This document shows positions 43,951 through 51,518 of a stretch of 58,616 bases of DNA, one piece after another. The notes under the pieces were generated by a model. That model was given only the letters and a program-made list of their open reading frames with translations, did no database searches and was not told the DNA's origin. Within the stretch, counting starts at the first letter, position 1, and every line of letters begins with the position of its first letter. A program made the translations under genes and the position numbers. The stretch is from DATIKM01 sp035477595 (GTDB lineage Bacteria > Armatimonadota > Chthonomonadetes > Chthonomonadales > CAJBBX01), in assembly GCA_035477595.1 (NCBI GenBank), contig DATIKM010000112.1:1-58616 (forward strand), written 5' to 3'.

Positions 43951-44970
43951 ATGGACAAGCAGAAGGCCCTCGACATGGCGCTGAACTCGATCGAGAAGCA
44001 GTTCGGCAAGGGTGCCATCATGCGGCTCGGCCAGCGGTCGCGCCTCACCGTCGATGTGATCCCGACGGGCTCAATCGCGCTCGATCTGGCTCTGGGCGTG
44101 GGGGGCGTACCGCGCGGTCGCATCACGGAGATATACGGGACGGAGTCGTCCGGCAAGACCACACTGGCACTCCACGTCGTTGCGGAGGCGCAGCGCCAGG
44201 GCGGTGTGTGCGCGTTCATCGACGCAGAGCACGCCCTGGACCCCGAGTACGCACGCCTTCTCGGGGTCGACGTGGACTCCCTCTTCGTGTCGCAGCCAGG
44301 TACGGGGGAGGAGGCGCTCGAGATCATGGACTACCTGGTCCGCTCGAGCGCCGTGGACGTCGTGGTGTTGGACTCGGTCGCGGCCCTGGTTCCGAAGGCC
44401 GAGATCGAGGGTGAGATGGGCGACTCGCACGTCGGTCTGCAGGCGCGCCTCATGTCGCAGGCGATGCGCAAGATCGCGGGGAGCCTCAGCAAGGCGAACT
44501 GCGCCGCCGTCTTCATTAACCAGATCCGCGAGAAGATCGGCGTCATGTTCGGCAACCCCGAGACGACGCCAGGCGGGCGAGCGCTGAAGTTCTGGGCGAG
44601 CGTGCGCATGGACGTGCGGCGCGTCGAAACCGTGAAGTCGGGCACCGAGGCGGTGGGCGCCCGCACGAAGGTGCGAATCGTCAAGAACAAGGTGGCGCCG
44701 CCCTTCCGACAGGCGGAGTTCGACATCATGTTCGGGCGCGGCATCTGCAAGTCGGGGGGGATCCTCGATCTGGGGGTCGAGACGTCCGTGGTGACGAAGA
44801 GCGGCGCCTTCTACAGCTACGGCGACCTGCGCCTCGGACAGGGCCGCGAGAACGCCCGACAGTATCTCGACGATCATCCCGAGGTGCGCACCGAGATCGC
44901 GCAGCGAATCTGCAGCGCGCGGGAGCCGGTCGCCATCGCGATCGGCGTGCAGGGCAAGGACAAGGCGTAG
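43951..44970 (+). CDS. recA: Recombinase RecA
   Basis: 339 aa, standard length. Seen: the N-terminal helix MDKQKALDMALNSIEKQFGK, Walker A GTESSGKTTLALH (~residues 66-74), FIDAEHALDPEYARLLGVD, Walker B VDVVVLDSVAALVPKAEIEG, loop L1 with GLQARLMSQAMRKIAGSLSK, VFINQIREKIGVMFGNPETT with loop L2 (TPGGRALKFWASVRMDVRR), and KNKVAPPFRQAEFDIMFG. It forms filaments on ssDNA for repair and triggers LexA cleavage. The ATG at 43951 has AGGAGGA 8 nt upstream. It is the third gene of the cinA operon; a GATAAT at 43901 could add a local promoter. Confidence 0.98.
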   Translation: MDKQKALDMALNSIEKQFGKGAIMRLGQRSRLTVDVIPTGSIALDLALGVGGVPRGRITEIYGTESSGKTTLALHVVAEAQRQGGVCAFIDAEHALDPEYARLLGVDVDSLFVSQPGTGEEALEIMDYLVRSSAVDVVVLDSVAALVPKAEIEGEMGDSHVGLQARLMSQAMRKIAGSLSKANCAAVFINQIREKIGVMFGNPETTPGGRALKFWASVRMDVRRVETVKSGTEAVGARTKVRIVKNKVAPPFRQAEFDIMFGRGICKSGGILDLGVETSVVTKSGAFYSYGDLRLGQGRENARQYLDDHPEVRTEIAQRICSAREPVAIAIGVQGKDKA

Positions 44971-44976
44971 ATCGCT

Positions 44977-45008
44977 CGCGAGGGGGAGACTGCCCGCTCC
45001 CCCTCGCG
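44977..45008. terminator. Bidirectional hairpin between recA and the TlpA-like gene
   Basis: Perfect 12-bp arms, CGCGAGGGGGAG (44977-44988) and CTCCCCCTCGCG (44997-45008), with an 8-nt loop, immediately after the recA stop and 27 bp before the convergent gene's stop. A weak T-rich stretch (GTTCTTCTG) follows on the plus strand. Confidence 0.7.
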
Positions 45009-45034
45009 GTCTGCGTTCTTCTGCCCGGCGCGTG

Positions 45035-46306
45035 CTACCTGCCCTTGGCCCTGAGCGCCTGATCCACCGTCCTGGCCAGGTTCTCACCGCGCAGCGCATC
45101 GCCCGCAGCGACGATCTTGCCCGTGTCGCCATCGACCAGGAAGGCTGCCGGGATCGCCTGCACCATGTAGAGCTGTGCTACCTCCGCCTGCCAGAACCTG
45201 CCGTCGAAGACCTGCGGCCACGGCATGCCGTTCTCTCTCGTGTAGGCTGCCAGCGCCTCCGCCGCGCCGGGCCGGTCCAGGCTGATGCCGAGCACTTCGA
45301 ACCCGCGCTCGCGCATTGCTTGGTAAGCCCTGATGAGGTTCGGCTTCTCCGCGCGGCAGGGACCGCACCACGTCGCCCAGAAGTCGAGCATGACGAGCTT
45401 GCCCTTGTAGGCGTCCGGGAACCGTATCTCCTTGCCGTCCGTCGTCCGGGCAGTGAAGGGAATCGCGGCCTGGCCGGGCCTGAGGTCCGGGGGTGGCGGG
45501 ATCTCCGCCACCGTCTGCTCCGAGCGGCCAATGGTCATCGAGCCGCCTGTTGCCGCGATCCGCTTGATCTCGTACGTGGTCCCGGAGATGTTGAAGGGCT
45601 TGGAGGCGTCGTAGGCCTCGCCTCGCGGGTCGATGGTTCCGTTGCCATTCACGTCGATCAGGAGTTGCACAGCCGGGCGCCCGTCGGCGCCCTTCGCGGA
45701 GAGGTCGCCGGACGCAAGATCGTCGGAGAGCATCACGTCGAAGGTCTTACCACCAAGCATGGCCCTGCCGGTCCACAGGTAGTCGCGGTAGTACAGGAGG
45801 GTGTTCCTCAGTTGGGCGCGCGCCGGGTCGGCAGGGTCGAAGCGGTACATTGCGAGGCGCACCCTCGGCGCTCGAGGTGCGCGGCCGAGAGGCACCATGG
45901 CGCCACCTACGTGAAGGGTGCGCGTCGTGCCGCCGCCGGCCGGCACGGGGCGCGGCGTCCATTCCGATCTGGGGTCGTTGGTGAGGTCCCCATCGGCATT
46001 GCCGTCGACCCAGAGGCGCGCCGGCTGGCCCGGGGGCTCGTCCACCACCAGTCCGACCGACGCCCTGCTCGCTGCGGGCCCGAAGGTCAGCACACCGTAG
46101 AGCGGAGACCTGAGACCGGCCGGTACCTTCCTGATGGCAGCGGGCTTCGTGGGCGAGAGCGTCAGTCGCTGGGGGGCGTAAAATCCCAGCCTGGGCGTGG
46201 CGCCCGTCGGCGTCAGCCTTAGGTTCACGGTCTGGGCATGGGCGAGCGCCGTGCAGGCGAGGCCCGCAGTGGTGAGCAGAGCGGTCAGCGAGCGCATCGG
46301 TTTCAT
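45035..46306 (-). CDS. Secreted TlpA-like thioredoxin-domain protein
   Basis: 423 aa from the ATG at 46306 (AGGAGGAGA upstream) with a signal peptide (SLTALLTTAGLACTALAHA). Residues ~25-265 form a beta-rich domain carrying two Asp/Asn-rich loops that look like calcium sites (VDGNADGDLTND; IDVNGNGTIDPRG). The C-terminal thioredoxin domain starts at GQAAIPFTARTTDGKEIRF and has the redox pair in LDFWATWCGPCRAEKPNLIR (~313-316), then VLGISLDRPG and a cis-Pro region VQAIPAAFLVDGDTGK. It probably acts as an extracytoplasmic thiol-disulfide reductase. It separates recA from recX on the opposite strand. Confidence 0.88.
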   Translation of the reverse strand: MKPMRSLTALLTTAGLACTALAHAQTVNLRLTPTGATPRLGFYAPQRLTLSPTKPAAIRKVPAGLRSPLYGVLTFGPAASRASVGLVVDEPPGQPARLWVDGNADGDLTNDPRSEWTPRPVPAGGGTTRTLHVGGAMVPLGRAPRAPRVRLAMYRFDPADPARAQLRNTLLYYRDYLWTGRAMLGGKTFDVMLSDDLASGDLSAKGADGRPAVQLLIDVNGNGTIDPRGEAYDASKPFNISGTTYEIKRIAATGGSMTIGRSEQTVAEIPPPPDLRPGQAAIPFTARTTDGKEIRFPDAYKGKLVMLDFWATWCGPCRAEKPNLIRAYQAMRERGFEVLGISLDRPGAAEALAAYTRENGMPWPQVFDGRFWQAEVAQLYMVQAIPAAFLVDGDTGKIVAAGDALRGENLARTVDQALRAKGR

Positions 46307-46377
46307 CGCCTTCTCCTCCTGTGAGGTAGTCTACCGCCTGTCGGAGCGGTTCCGTTTCCCGATTCCTGGAGCACGCC

Positions 46378-46839
46378 ATGGATGACGCAGCAGCGGCTCG
46401 CGAGGCGGCCCTACGCCTACTGGCGCACGGGGACCGCAGCGAAGCGGAGGTTCGGCGCCGCCTCGCTGATGCCGGCCACCGGCCGGAGCCGATCGATGGC
46501 GCGGTCGAGTTCCTGCTCCGTGCTGGCCTGCTCGACGATGCGCGCCTCGCTCAGGAGTGGACGGAGAGCCGCGGTGTGCGCCGCCAGATCGGGCCGCGAA
46601 GGATCGAAGCGGAGCTGCGCCGCAAGGGCATCGATGCCGAGACGGTTCGAGAGGCCGTTGGCGCTCTGACCGATGAGCAGGCTCTGGAGGGGGCGCTCGC
46701 GTATGCGCGGCGGCGTCCCGACGCCGGCCGCCTCGAGGAGCCCTCGGCTCGGCGACGGCTCTGCGCCGCGCTCCAGCGCCGCGGATATGGTTGGCACACA
46801 ATAGAGCAGGTCATGGCGGTTCTGGGGGCGAATAACTGA
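46378..46839 (+). CDS. recX: RecA regulatory protein RecX
   Basis: 153 aa. Three tandem three-helix repeats as in RecX: EAALRLLAHGDRSEAEVRRR, LADAGHRPEPIDGAVEFLLR, AGLLDDARLAQEWTESR, then QIGPRRIEAELRRKGIDAET and RRRLCAALQRRGYGWHTIEQ. RecX caps and destabilises RecA filaments. The ATG at 46378 has GGAG 8 nt upstream. It follows recA but with the minus-strand TlpA-like gene between, so it cannot share the cinA-recA transcript through the hairpin easily. Confidence 0.93.
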   Translation: MDDAAAAREAALRLLAHGDRSEAEVRRRLADAGHRPEPIDGAVEFLLRAGLLDDARLAQEWTESRGVRRQIGPRRIEAELRRKGIDAETVREAVGALTDEQALEGALAYARRRPDAGRLEEPSARRRLCAALQRRGYGWHTIEQVMAVLGANN

Positions 46840-46939
46840 CGAAGGAGTGTGTTTTCCTGCCAGTCGACGGCGCGCGCTCACGCGCCGATCCCTCGCTCAG
46901 CCTCGGACAGATACTGTTACTGTCTGGAGGTGAGTGGGT

Positions 46940-48484
46940 TTGCCGTACTTATACATTGCGGTGGCATCGTTGGGCATTGCCGCGGGCGCGGTGATGTACG
47001 TATTGGGTCGTCGTCGCTGCTTGGAGGTAGAGCAGAGGGCCGCGGCCCGGATGATGGAAGCGGAGCGCGTACGCGAGGAGTCCGAGCGTCTCAGTGAGGC
47101 TCGGAAGCGCGAGGCGCTTGTGGAGGCGAAGGACGAGGCTTACCGGCTCCGCGCAGAGATCGAGCGCGAGAACCGTGAGAAGCGGGCGGAGATACAGAGG
47201 CTGGAGCGACGGCTGGCCCAAAGGGAGGAGGCGCTGGAGCGGCGCCTCGAACACATAGACACCCATGAACGAACCCTGCAGCAGCGAGAGGTAGCGGTCG
47301 CTCGGCAGGAGCAGGAGCTGCATCACATCCAAGCCCAGCAGCGTGAGGAGCTGCAGCGCATTTCGGGCCTCTCGGCTGACGAGGCGCGCACGTTGTTCCT
47401 GAAGGGCATCGAGGGTGAGTGCCGGCAGGACGCCGCGCGGCTCATACGCGACATAGAGGAGGAGGCGCGCCGCGAGGCGGATCGGCGCGCGCGTAACCTC
47501 ATAGTACAGGCGATTCAGCGCTGCGCTGTGGACCAGACCTCCGAGACGACCGTGTCGGTGGTTCCGTTGCCCAGCGACGACATGAAGGGACGCATCATCG
47601 GCCGGGAGGGCCGCAACATCCGCGCCTTCGAGACCCTGACTGGCGTGGACCTGGTCATTGACGACACGCCGGAAGCAGTGGTTCTGTCGAGCTTCGATCC
47701 AGTGCGCCGCGAGGTGGCGCGTATAGCCCTGAACAACCTGGTGATCGACGGGCGAATCCATCCGGGACGTATCGAGGAGGCGATCCGGAAGGCCCAGGCG
47801 GAGGTGGAGCAGAGCATCGTCGAGGCAGGGGAGCATGCCCTGCTGGAGACAGGCGTCACCGGCGTACCGCCGGAGATTGTTCGGCTGCTGGGGCAGTTGC
47901 GCTATCGTCTGAGCTATGGTCAGAACGTGCTTCGGCACACCGTGGAGGTGGCGCACCTGTGCGGGCTGCTGGCAGCCGAGATCGGCGGGCGGGTCGAGAC
48001 GGCGAGGAGGGCCGGGCTTTTCCACGACCTTGGCAAGGCCACCGATCACGAGGTCGAGGGACCGCATGCCACGATCGCTGCGGACATCCTGCGCCGGCAT
48101 GGTGAGCATCCGGACGTCATCCACGCCGTCGAGGCGCATCACAACGACGTGGAGCCGACCACCCTGGAGGCTGCGCTGCTGCTGTGTGCTGACGCCATTT
48201 CGGCGAGTCGGCCTGGTGCACGGCGCGAGACGGTCGAGACTTACGTCAAGCGCCTGCGCAAGCTGGAGGAGATTGCCGACAGCTTCCACGGGGTCGAGAA
48301 GACGTTCGCGGTGCAGGCGGGCCGTGAAGTAAGGCTCATCGTCAAGCCAGAGCACGTGGACGACCTCGAGTCGCTACGCATCGCGCGGGAGACGGCGCGC
48401 CGTATCGAAGAGGAGATGGAGTACCCGGGGCAGATAAAGGTCACGGTGATCCGCGAGACGCGCGCTGTGGAGTACGCCAAGTAA
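46940..48484 (+). CDS. rny: Ribonuclease Y
   Basis: 514 aa; an endonuclease that initiates mRNA decay at the membrane. An N-terminal helix (PYLYIAVASLGIAAGAVMYV) is followed by a long coiled coil (~25-160, rich in Glu, Arg and Lys), KH domain (DDMKGRIIGREGRNIRAFET, LTGVDLVIDDTPEAVVLSSF), and HD domain with RAGLFHDLGKATDHEVEGPH. The TTG at 46940 is chosen because GGAGG is 9 nt upstream; a GTG at 46934 is only 3 nt from it. Downstream is the YmdB-type phosphodiesterase, the usual neighbour. Confidence 0.96.
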   Translation: MPYLYIAVASLGIAAGAVMYVLGRRRCLEVEQRAAARMMEAERVREESERLSEARKREALVEAKDEAYRLRAEIERENREKRAEIQRLERRLAQREEALERRLEHIDTHERTLQQREVAVARQEQELHHIQAQQREELQRISGLSADEARTLFLKGIEGECRQDAARLIRDIEEEARREADRRARNLIVQAIQRCAVDQTSETTVSVVPLPSDDMKGRIIGREGRNIRAFETLTGVDLVIDDTPEAVVLSSFDPVRREVARIALNNLVIDGRIHPGRIEEAIRKAQAEVEQSIVEAGEHALLETGVTGVPPEIVRLLGQLRYRLSYGQNVLRHTVEVAHLCGLLAAEIGGRVETARRAGLFHDLGKATDHEVEGPHATIAADILRRHGEHPDVIHAVEAHHNDVEPTTLEAALLLCADAISASRPGARRETVETYVKRLRKLEEIADSFHGVEKTFAVQAGREVRLIVKPEHVDDLESLRIARETARRIEEEMEYPGQIKVTVIRETRAVEYAK

Positions 48485-48554
48485 CCTGGGCGTAACGCGG
48501 TGCAACGTGGGCGCGTCGAATGGTCGGGGGCTGCTCGCCGATCGAGGAGCGCAG

Positions 48555-49358
48555 ATGCGCGTGTTGTTCGTCGGCGATGTGGTGGGCAGGCCCGGGCGCG
48601 ACGCGGTGCGGTCTTCCGTGCCGGCTCTGCGGTCAGAGTTCGACGCCCACTTCGTCATCGCGAATGCTGAGAATGCTGCCGGAGGCATCGGCATCACTCC
48701 GGCGGTGGCTGCGGAGTTGCTCGATAGTGGAGTGGACGCACTGACTCTCGGGAATCACACCTGGGCGAAGCGCGAGATCGCGGCCGCATTGGAGCGCGAT
48801 CCGCGCATCCTGCGGCCCGCGAACTTCCCGGCGGGCGCGCCGGGGCGCGGAGCGGCGGTGTACGACGTGGCGGAAGGCGCGATCGCGGTTCTGTCACTGC
48901 AGGGCCGCACGTTCATGGATCCGATCGACGACCCCTTTCGGGTTGCCGACGAGTTGCTGGCGGCACTGCGGGCGCAGACGCCGGTCGTGGTGGTTGACTT
49001 CCACGCCGAAGCTACATCCGAGAAGCAGGCGCTGGCGTGGCACCTAGACGGGCGTGCGAGTGCAGTGGTCGGCACACACACCCACGTGCAGACGGCGGAT
49101 GAGCGCGTTCTGGAAGGCGGCACGGCGACGATCACGGACGTTGGGATGACCGGGCCCCTCGATTCGATCATCGGTTTCGCGCCCGAGTGCGTCCTGCCGC
49201 GGTTCCAGTTGCGAATGCCGACCAGGCTCGAGGTAGCTGCCGGTCATTCACATGTGTGCGCCGTGGTGATCGACATCGACCAGGGATCTGGGCGGGCACG
49301 GTCGATCAAGCGCATACAGCGCTCCGCGCCGTCGGGCGCGGAGGGGACAGCTCGGTAG
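48555..49358 (+). CDS. YmdB-type metallophosphoesterase (TIGR00282 family)
   Basis: 267 aa with all motifs of the family: MRVLFVGDVVGRPGRDAV, VIANAENAAGGIGITPAVAA, ALTLGNHTWAKREI, RPANFPAGAPGRG, VVDFHAEATSEKQALAWHLD, AVVGTHTHVQTADERVLEG and TATITDVGMTGPLDSIIGF. The relatives are cyclic-nucleotide phosphodiesterases affecting biofilm and motility choice, and they are encoded next to rny as here. The ATG at 48555 has GAGGAG 5 nt upstream; the frame opens earlier without support. It is 70 bp after rny and probably cotranscribed. Confidence 0.93.
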   Translation: MRVLFVGDVVGRPGRDAVRSSVPALRSEFDAHFVIANAENAAGGIGITPAVAAELLDSGVDALTLGNHTWAKREIAAALERDPRILRPANFPAGAPGRGAAVYDVAEGAIAVLSLQGRTFMDPIDDPFRVADELLAALRAQTPVVVVDFHAEATSEKQALAWHLDGRASAVVGTHTHVQTADERVLEGGTATITDVGMTGPLDSIIGFAPECVLPRFQLRMPTRLEVAAGHSHVCAVVIDIDQGSGRARSIKRIQRSAPSGAEGTAR

Positions 49359-49433
49359 CCTGTCTGCGAGCCGGAGAGCCGGGCCACATAGTGCCAATTT
49401 GACGGGCATACTGCAACCCACGGGGGTTCGACC

Positions 49434-50477
49434 ATGTTTGGAGCAGGCGTGCGATGGGCGCTCTCGGCGCTGTGTGCGGCGGTGCTTACGACCAGCATCG
49501 GTGCGGCCGCGCAGAACGGCGACGTCCGCATATACGGCGGGCACTCGATCAGGGATGCCGGCATCTCGCTGCGCCCGTGGGGCAGTGGCGAGGTGCGCGA
49601 GACCGAGGAGCACATCTTCGTCGGCAACGCCTCCCTGCGGGTGGTTAGTCAGGGGGTGCACCAGGGCGCGCGTCTGGTGTTGAGCCGTCCCGTCGACATC
49701 CGCGCGGCGCTCGCCGATCCGGCGGCCTACCTCCAGGTCGCCTTCCGCATGGACGATCGTGCGGCTGGCGGCATGGGCGGTTTCGGCGGCATGATGATGC
49801 CTGGGAGTGGAGGGCCGATGTCTGGGATGCCCACCGGCCCCGGAGGCCGCACCGGGCGGATGAGCGGTCCGGGCGGACCGGGCTCGCCTGTCCCTGGCAT
49901 GGGCGCCGGGCGCTTTGGCGGGGCAGGCGCGGAAGTCGGTATAGTGCGGCCCAGGCGGATGACCCATCTGCGCGTGGTGCTCATCACGACCGACGGTCGG
50001 GGTTACGAGGCCAGCCTTCCGACGGCGCATGGCGTTCGAACCCAGGGGGACTGGAGCACGCTGGCAGTGCCGGTGTCCCTGATGAAGGGCCTGAAGGAGA
50101 GCTCCGGGCAGGTGAGCGAGGTGCGCATCTTCGCCGATGCGCCAACCACGTTCTTCGTCGGCGAGGTGCGCACCGTACGTGACACCACGCCGATCAGGGT
50201 GAGCCCACTGAACCCGCGGACCGTGGCCCTGAACGACACGGTGACCTTCACCGGTAGCGCATCGGGAGGCGCCTCGCCCCTTCGCTATGCGTGGACCTTC
50301 GCATTGAGGGACCAGGCGCCGCCGGCTACCGAGGTACCGCCCGGTGATGCAGAGGGGCAGACTGTACGGTTCACCTTCCGGAGGAGCGGCGAGTACGTCG
50401 TCATCCTCACCGTGAGCGACATCCACGGGCGCAAACAGCCTGCGCAGGCGAGAACGACGGTACGCGTGACGCTGTAG
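49434..50477 (+). CDS. Secreted protein with Met/Gly-rich insert and PKD-like C-terminal domain
   Basis: 347 aa. Signal peptide (ALSALCAAVLTTSIGAAAQ). Residues 28-~110 and ~168-250 read like one beta-sandwich (GNASLRVVSQGVHQGARLVL; LRVVLITTDGRGYEASLP; VSEVRIFADAPTTFFVGEVR) interrupted by a low-complexity loop at about 111-167 that holds eight Met among Gly, Pro and Ser. The C-terminal ~90 residues form a PKD/Ig-like domain (LNDTVTFTGSASGGASPLRY; SGEYVVILTVSDIHG). No catalytic motif is seen. RBS at the ATG is weak. It may be a surface or carbohydrate-associated protein; the function is unknown. Confidence 0.7.
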   Translation: MFGAGVRWALSALCAAVLTTSIGAAAQNGDVRIYGGHSIRDAGISLRPWGSGEVRETEEHIFVGNASLRVVSQGVHQGARLVLSRPVDIRAALADPAAYLQVAFRMDDRAAGGMGGFGGMMMPGSGGPMSGMPTGPGGRTGRMSGPGGPGSPVPGMGAGRFGGAGAEVGIVRPRRMTHLRVVLITTDGRGYEASLPTAHGVRTQGDWSTLAVPVSLMKGLKESSGQVSEVRIFADAPTTFFVGEVRTVRDTTPIRVSPLNPRTVALNDTVTFTGSASGGASPLRYAWTFALRDQAPPATEVPPGDAEGQTVRFTFRRSGEYVVILTVSDIHGRKQPAQARTTVRVTL

Positions 50478-50495
50478 ACCGAAGCACACACACCC

Positions 50496-50535
50496 GCGGG
50501 GCGCGAGGAGGCAAGCTGCCCGCCTTGCGCCCCGC
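50496..50535 (+). terminator. Hairpin terminator between convergent genes
   Basis: Nine perfect base pairs, GCGGGGCGC (50496-50504) with GCGCCCCGC (50527-50535), extended by a G-U and three more pairs on the plus-strand RNA. It lies 18 bp after the secreted-protein stop and 7 bp before the convergent gene's stop. No U-run. Confidence 0.6.
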
Positions 50536-50542
50536 AGGGCCG

Positions 50543-51508
50543 TCAGCCACCCAGCGGTTTCAGTGCCTGCAGCCTGAGCTCGTGCGAACCATCGGGCAGG
50601 CACAGCTCGTAGAGCGCTACCCGGTCGCGCCCTTCGCCGACGACTTCCACATACCTCAGGGATCCGGTGCCCCACGGCGAGCGGGCGACGGGGCCATCTA
50701 GGCTCACGCGGTGCCAGGTCCGCAGATCGGCGCTGCACGCGAGCCCCGCGCGCTCCTCGTAGTTGTCCTCAACGCTCTGGCTGCCATCGTAGAACGCGAG
50801 GTATCCCGGACCGGAAGGCCACACCGCGGTGATGCGCGCTGCATACGCGTCCCAAGCCCCGGGACGCGGCGATAGCACCTCGCCAGCCCAGTGCCAGCGC
50901 TCGGCATCCTGACTGATGGCCAGAGCTGTCGCGCTCCGCAGCAGCCCGGTAGCGAACACGTCGCCGGTAGCATGCAGGGCATCGGCCCCGTGGTCGGCGC
51001 CCGACAGCGCTGTCGCGATGCTTGCGTAGAGGTAGTAGAGGCCACCTGACAGGTAGATGACGGGGTCCTTCACGCCCTCTGTGCCGGTGCTCGCCGCCGT
51101 GAGAACGGGTCGGCGCCGCGCGACGCAGAACTGGTCGGGGCTGGGGGCCTCCATCACATCGATCCGCCAGCGACCGTCCGCTTCGTCGACGCAGGAGACC
51201 CACAGGCGCCAGGCGCCTCGCGGGTCGTGGACGATGGCGCACCGCTCCACGCTCTGCGTCGCCATCTCGAGTCGCGTCGCTTCCCACAGCGTGTCGACCG
51301 CGCCCCTCCGGTTGCGCCGCACGATGCGCAGCCGATGGCCGCGCTCCGGCCTCGGCCTTCGCAGGCGGTAGACTACGGTCAGCTCTCCGTTCTCAAGCCA
51401 CGCGCCGGCGGCTCCAGCCCAGAACCCAGGGCCCTCGCACTCTGACATAGCCAGCGTCTCGGCCCGCTCGGGGTGGAGTCGGGGTGCGTGGGTCAGGATC
51501 GCACTCAT
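50543..51508 (-). CDS. Glycoside-hydrolase-like five-bladed beta-propeller protein (GH43/GH32 clan-like)
   Basis: 321 aa, soluble, without a signal peptide. The repeating strand pattern and motifs such as GFWAGAAGAWLENGELTVVY, TEGVKDPVIYLSGGLYYLYA, DAERWHWAGEVLSPRPGAWD and WPSGPGYLAFYDGSQS are those of arabinanase/invertase-like propellers; the KDP in the second motif resembles the conserved Asp block of GH43/GH32. I could not place a full catalytic triad, so enzyme activity is uncertain. The ATG at 51508 has AGGAG 9 nt upstream. It lies 10 bp downstream of the FAD oxidoreductase and is probably cotranscribed. Confidence 0.55.
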   Translation of the reverse strand: MSAILTHAPRLHPERAETLAMSECEGPGFWAGAAGAWLENGELTVVYRLRRPRPERGHRLRIVRRNRRGAVDTLWEATRLEMATQSVERCAIVHDPRGAWRLWVSCVDEADGRWRIDVMEAPSPDQFCVARRRPVLTAASTGTEGVKDPVIYLSGGLYYLYASIATALSGADHGADALHATGDVFATGLLRSATALAISQDAERWHWAGEVLSPRPGAWDAYAARITAVWPSGPGYLAFYDGSQSVEDNYEERAGLACSADLRTWHRVSLDGPVARSPWGTGSLRYVEVVGEGRDRVALYELCLPDGSHELRLQALKPLGG

Positions 51509-51518
51509 CGTGCCACTC

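Noticed and set aside
44071..45132. Minus-strand frame opposite recA
   Set aside because: recA is certain on the plus strand and the hairpin at 44977-45008 cuts this frame.
46949..48355. Long minus-strand open frame opposite rny
   Set aside because: Antisense shadow of the coiled-coil and KH/HD coding sequence; Leu/Arg/His-rich composition without domain features.
50025..50050. GGCGTTCGAACCCAG, resembling a tRNA T-arm
   Set aside because: It lies inside a coding sequence and no acceptor, D or anticodon arms fit around it.
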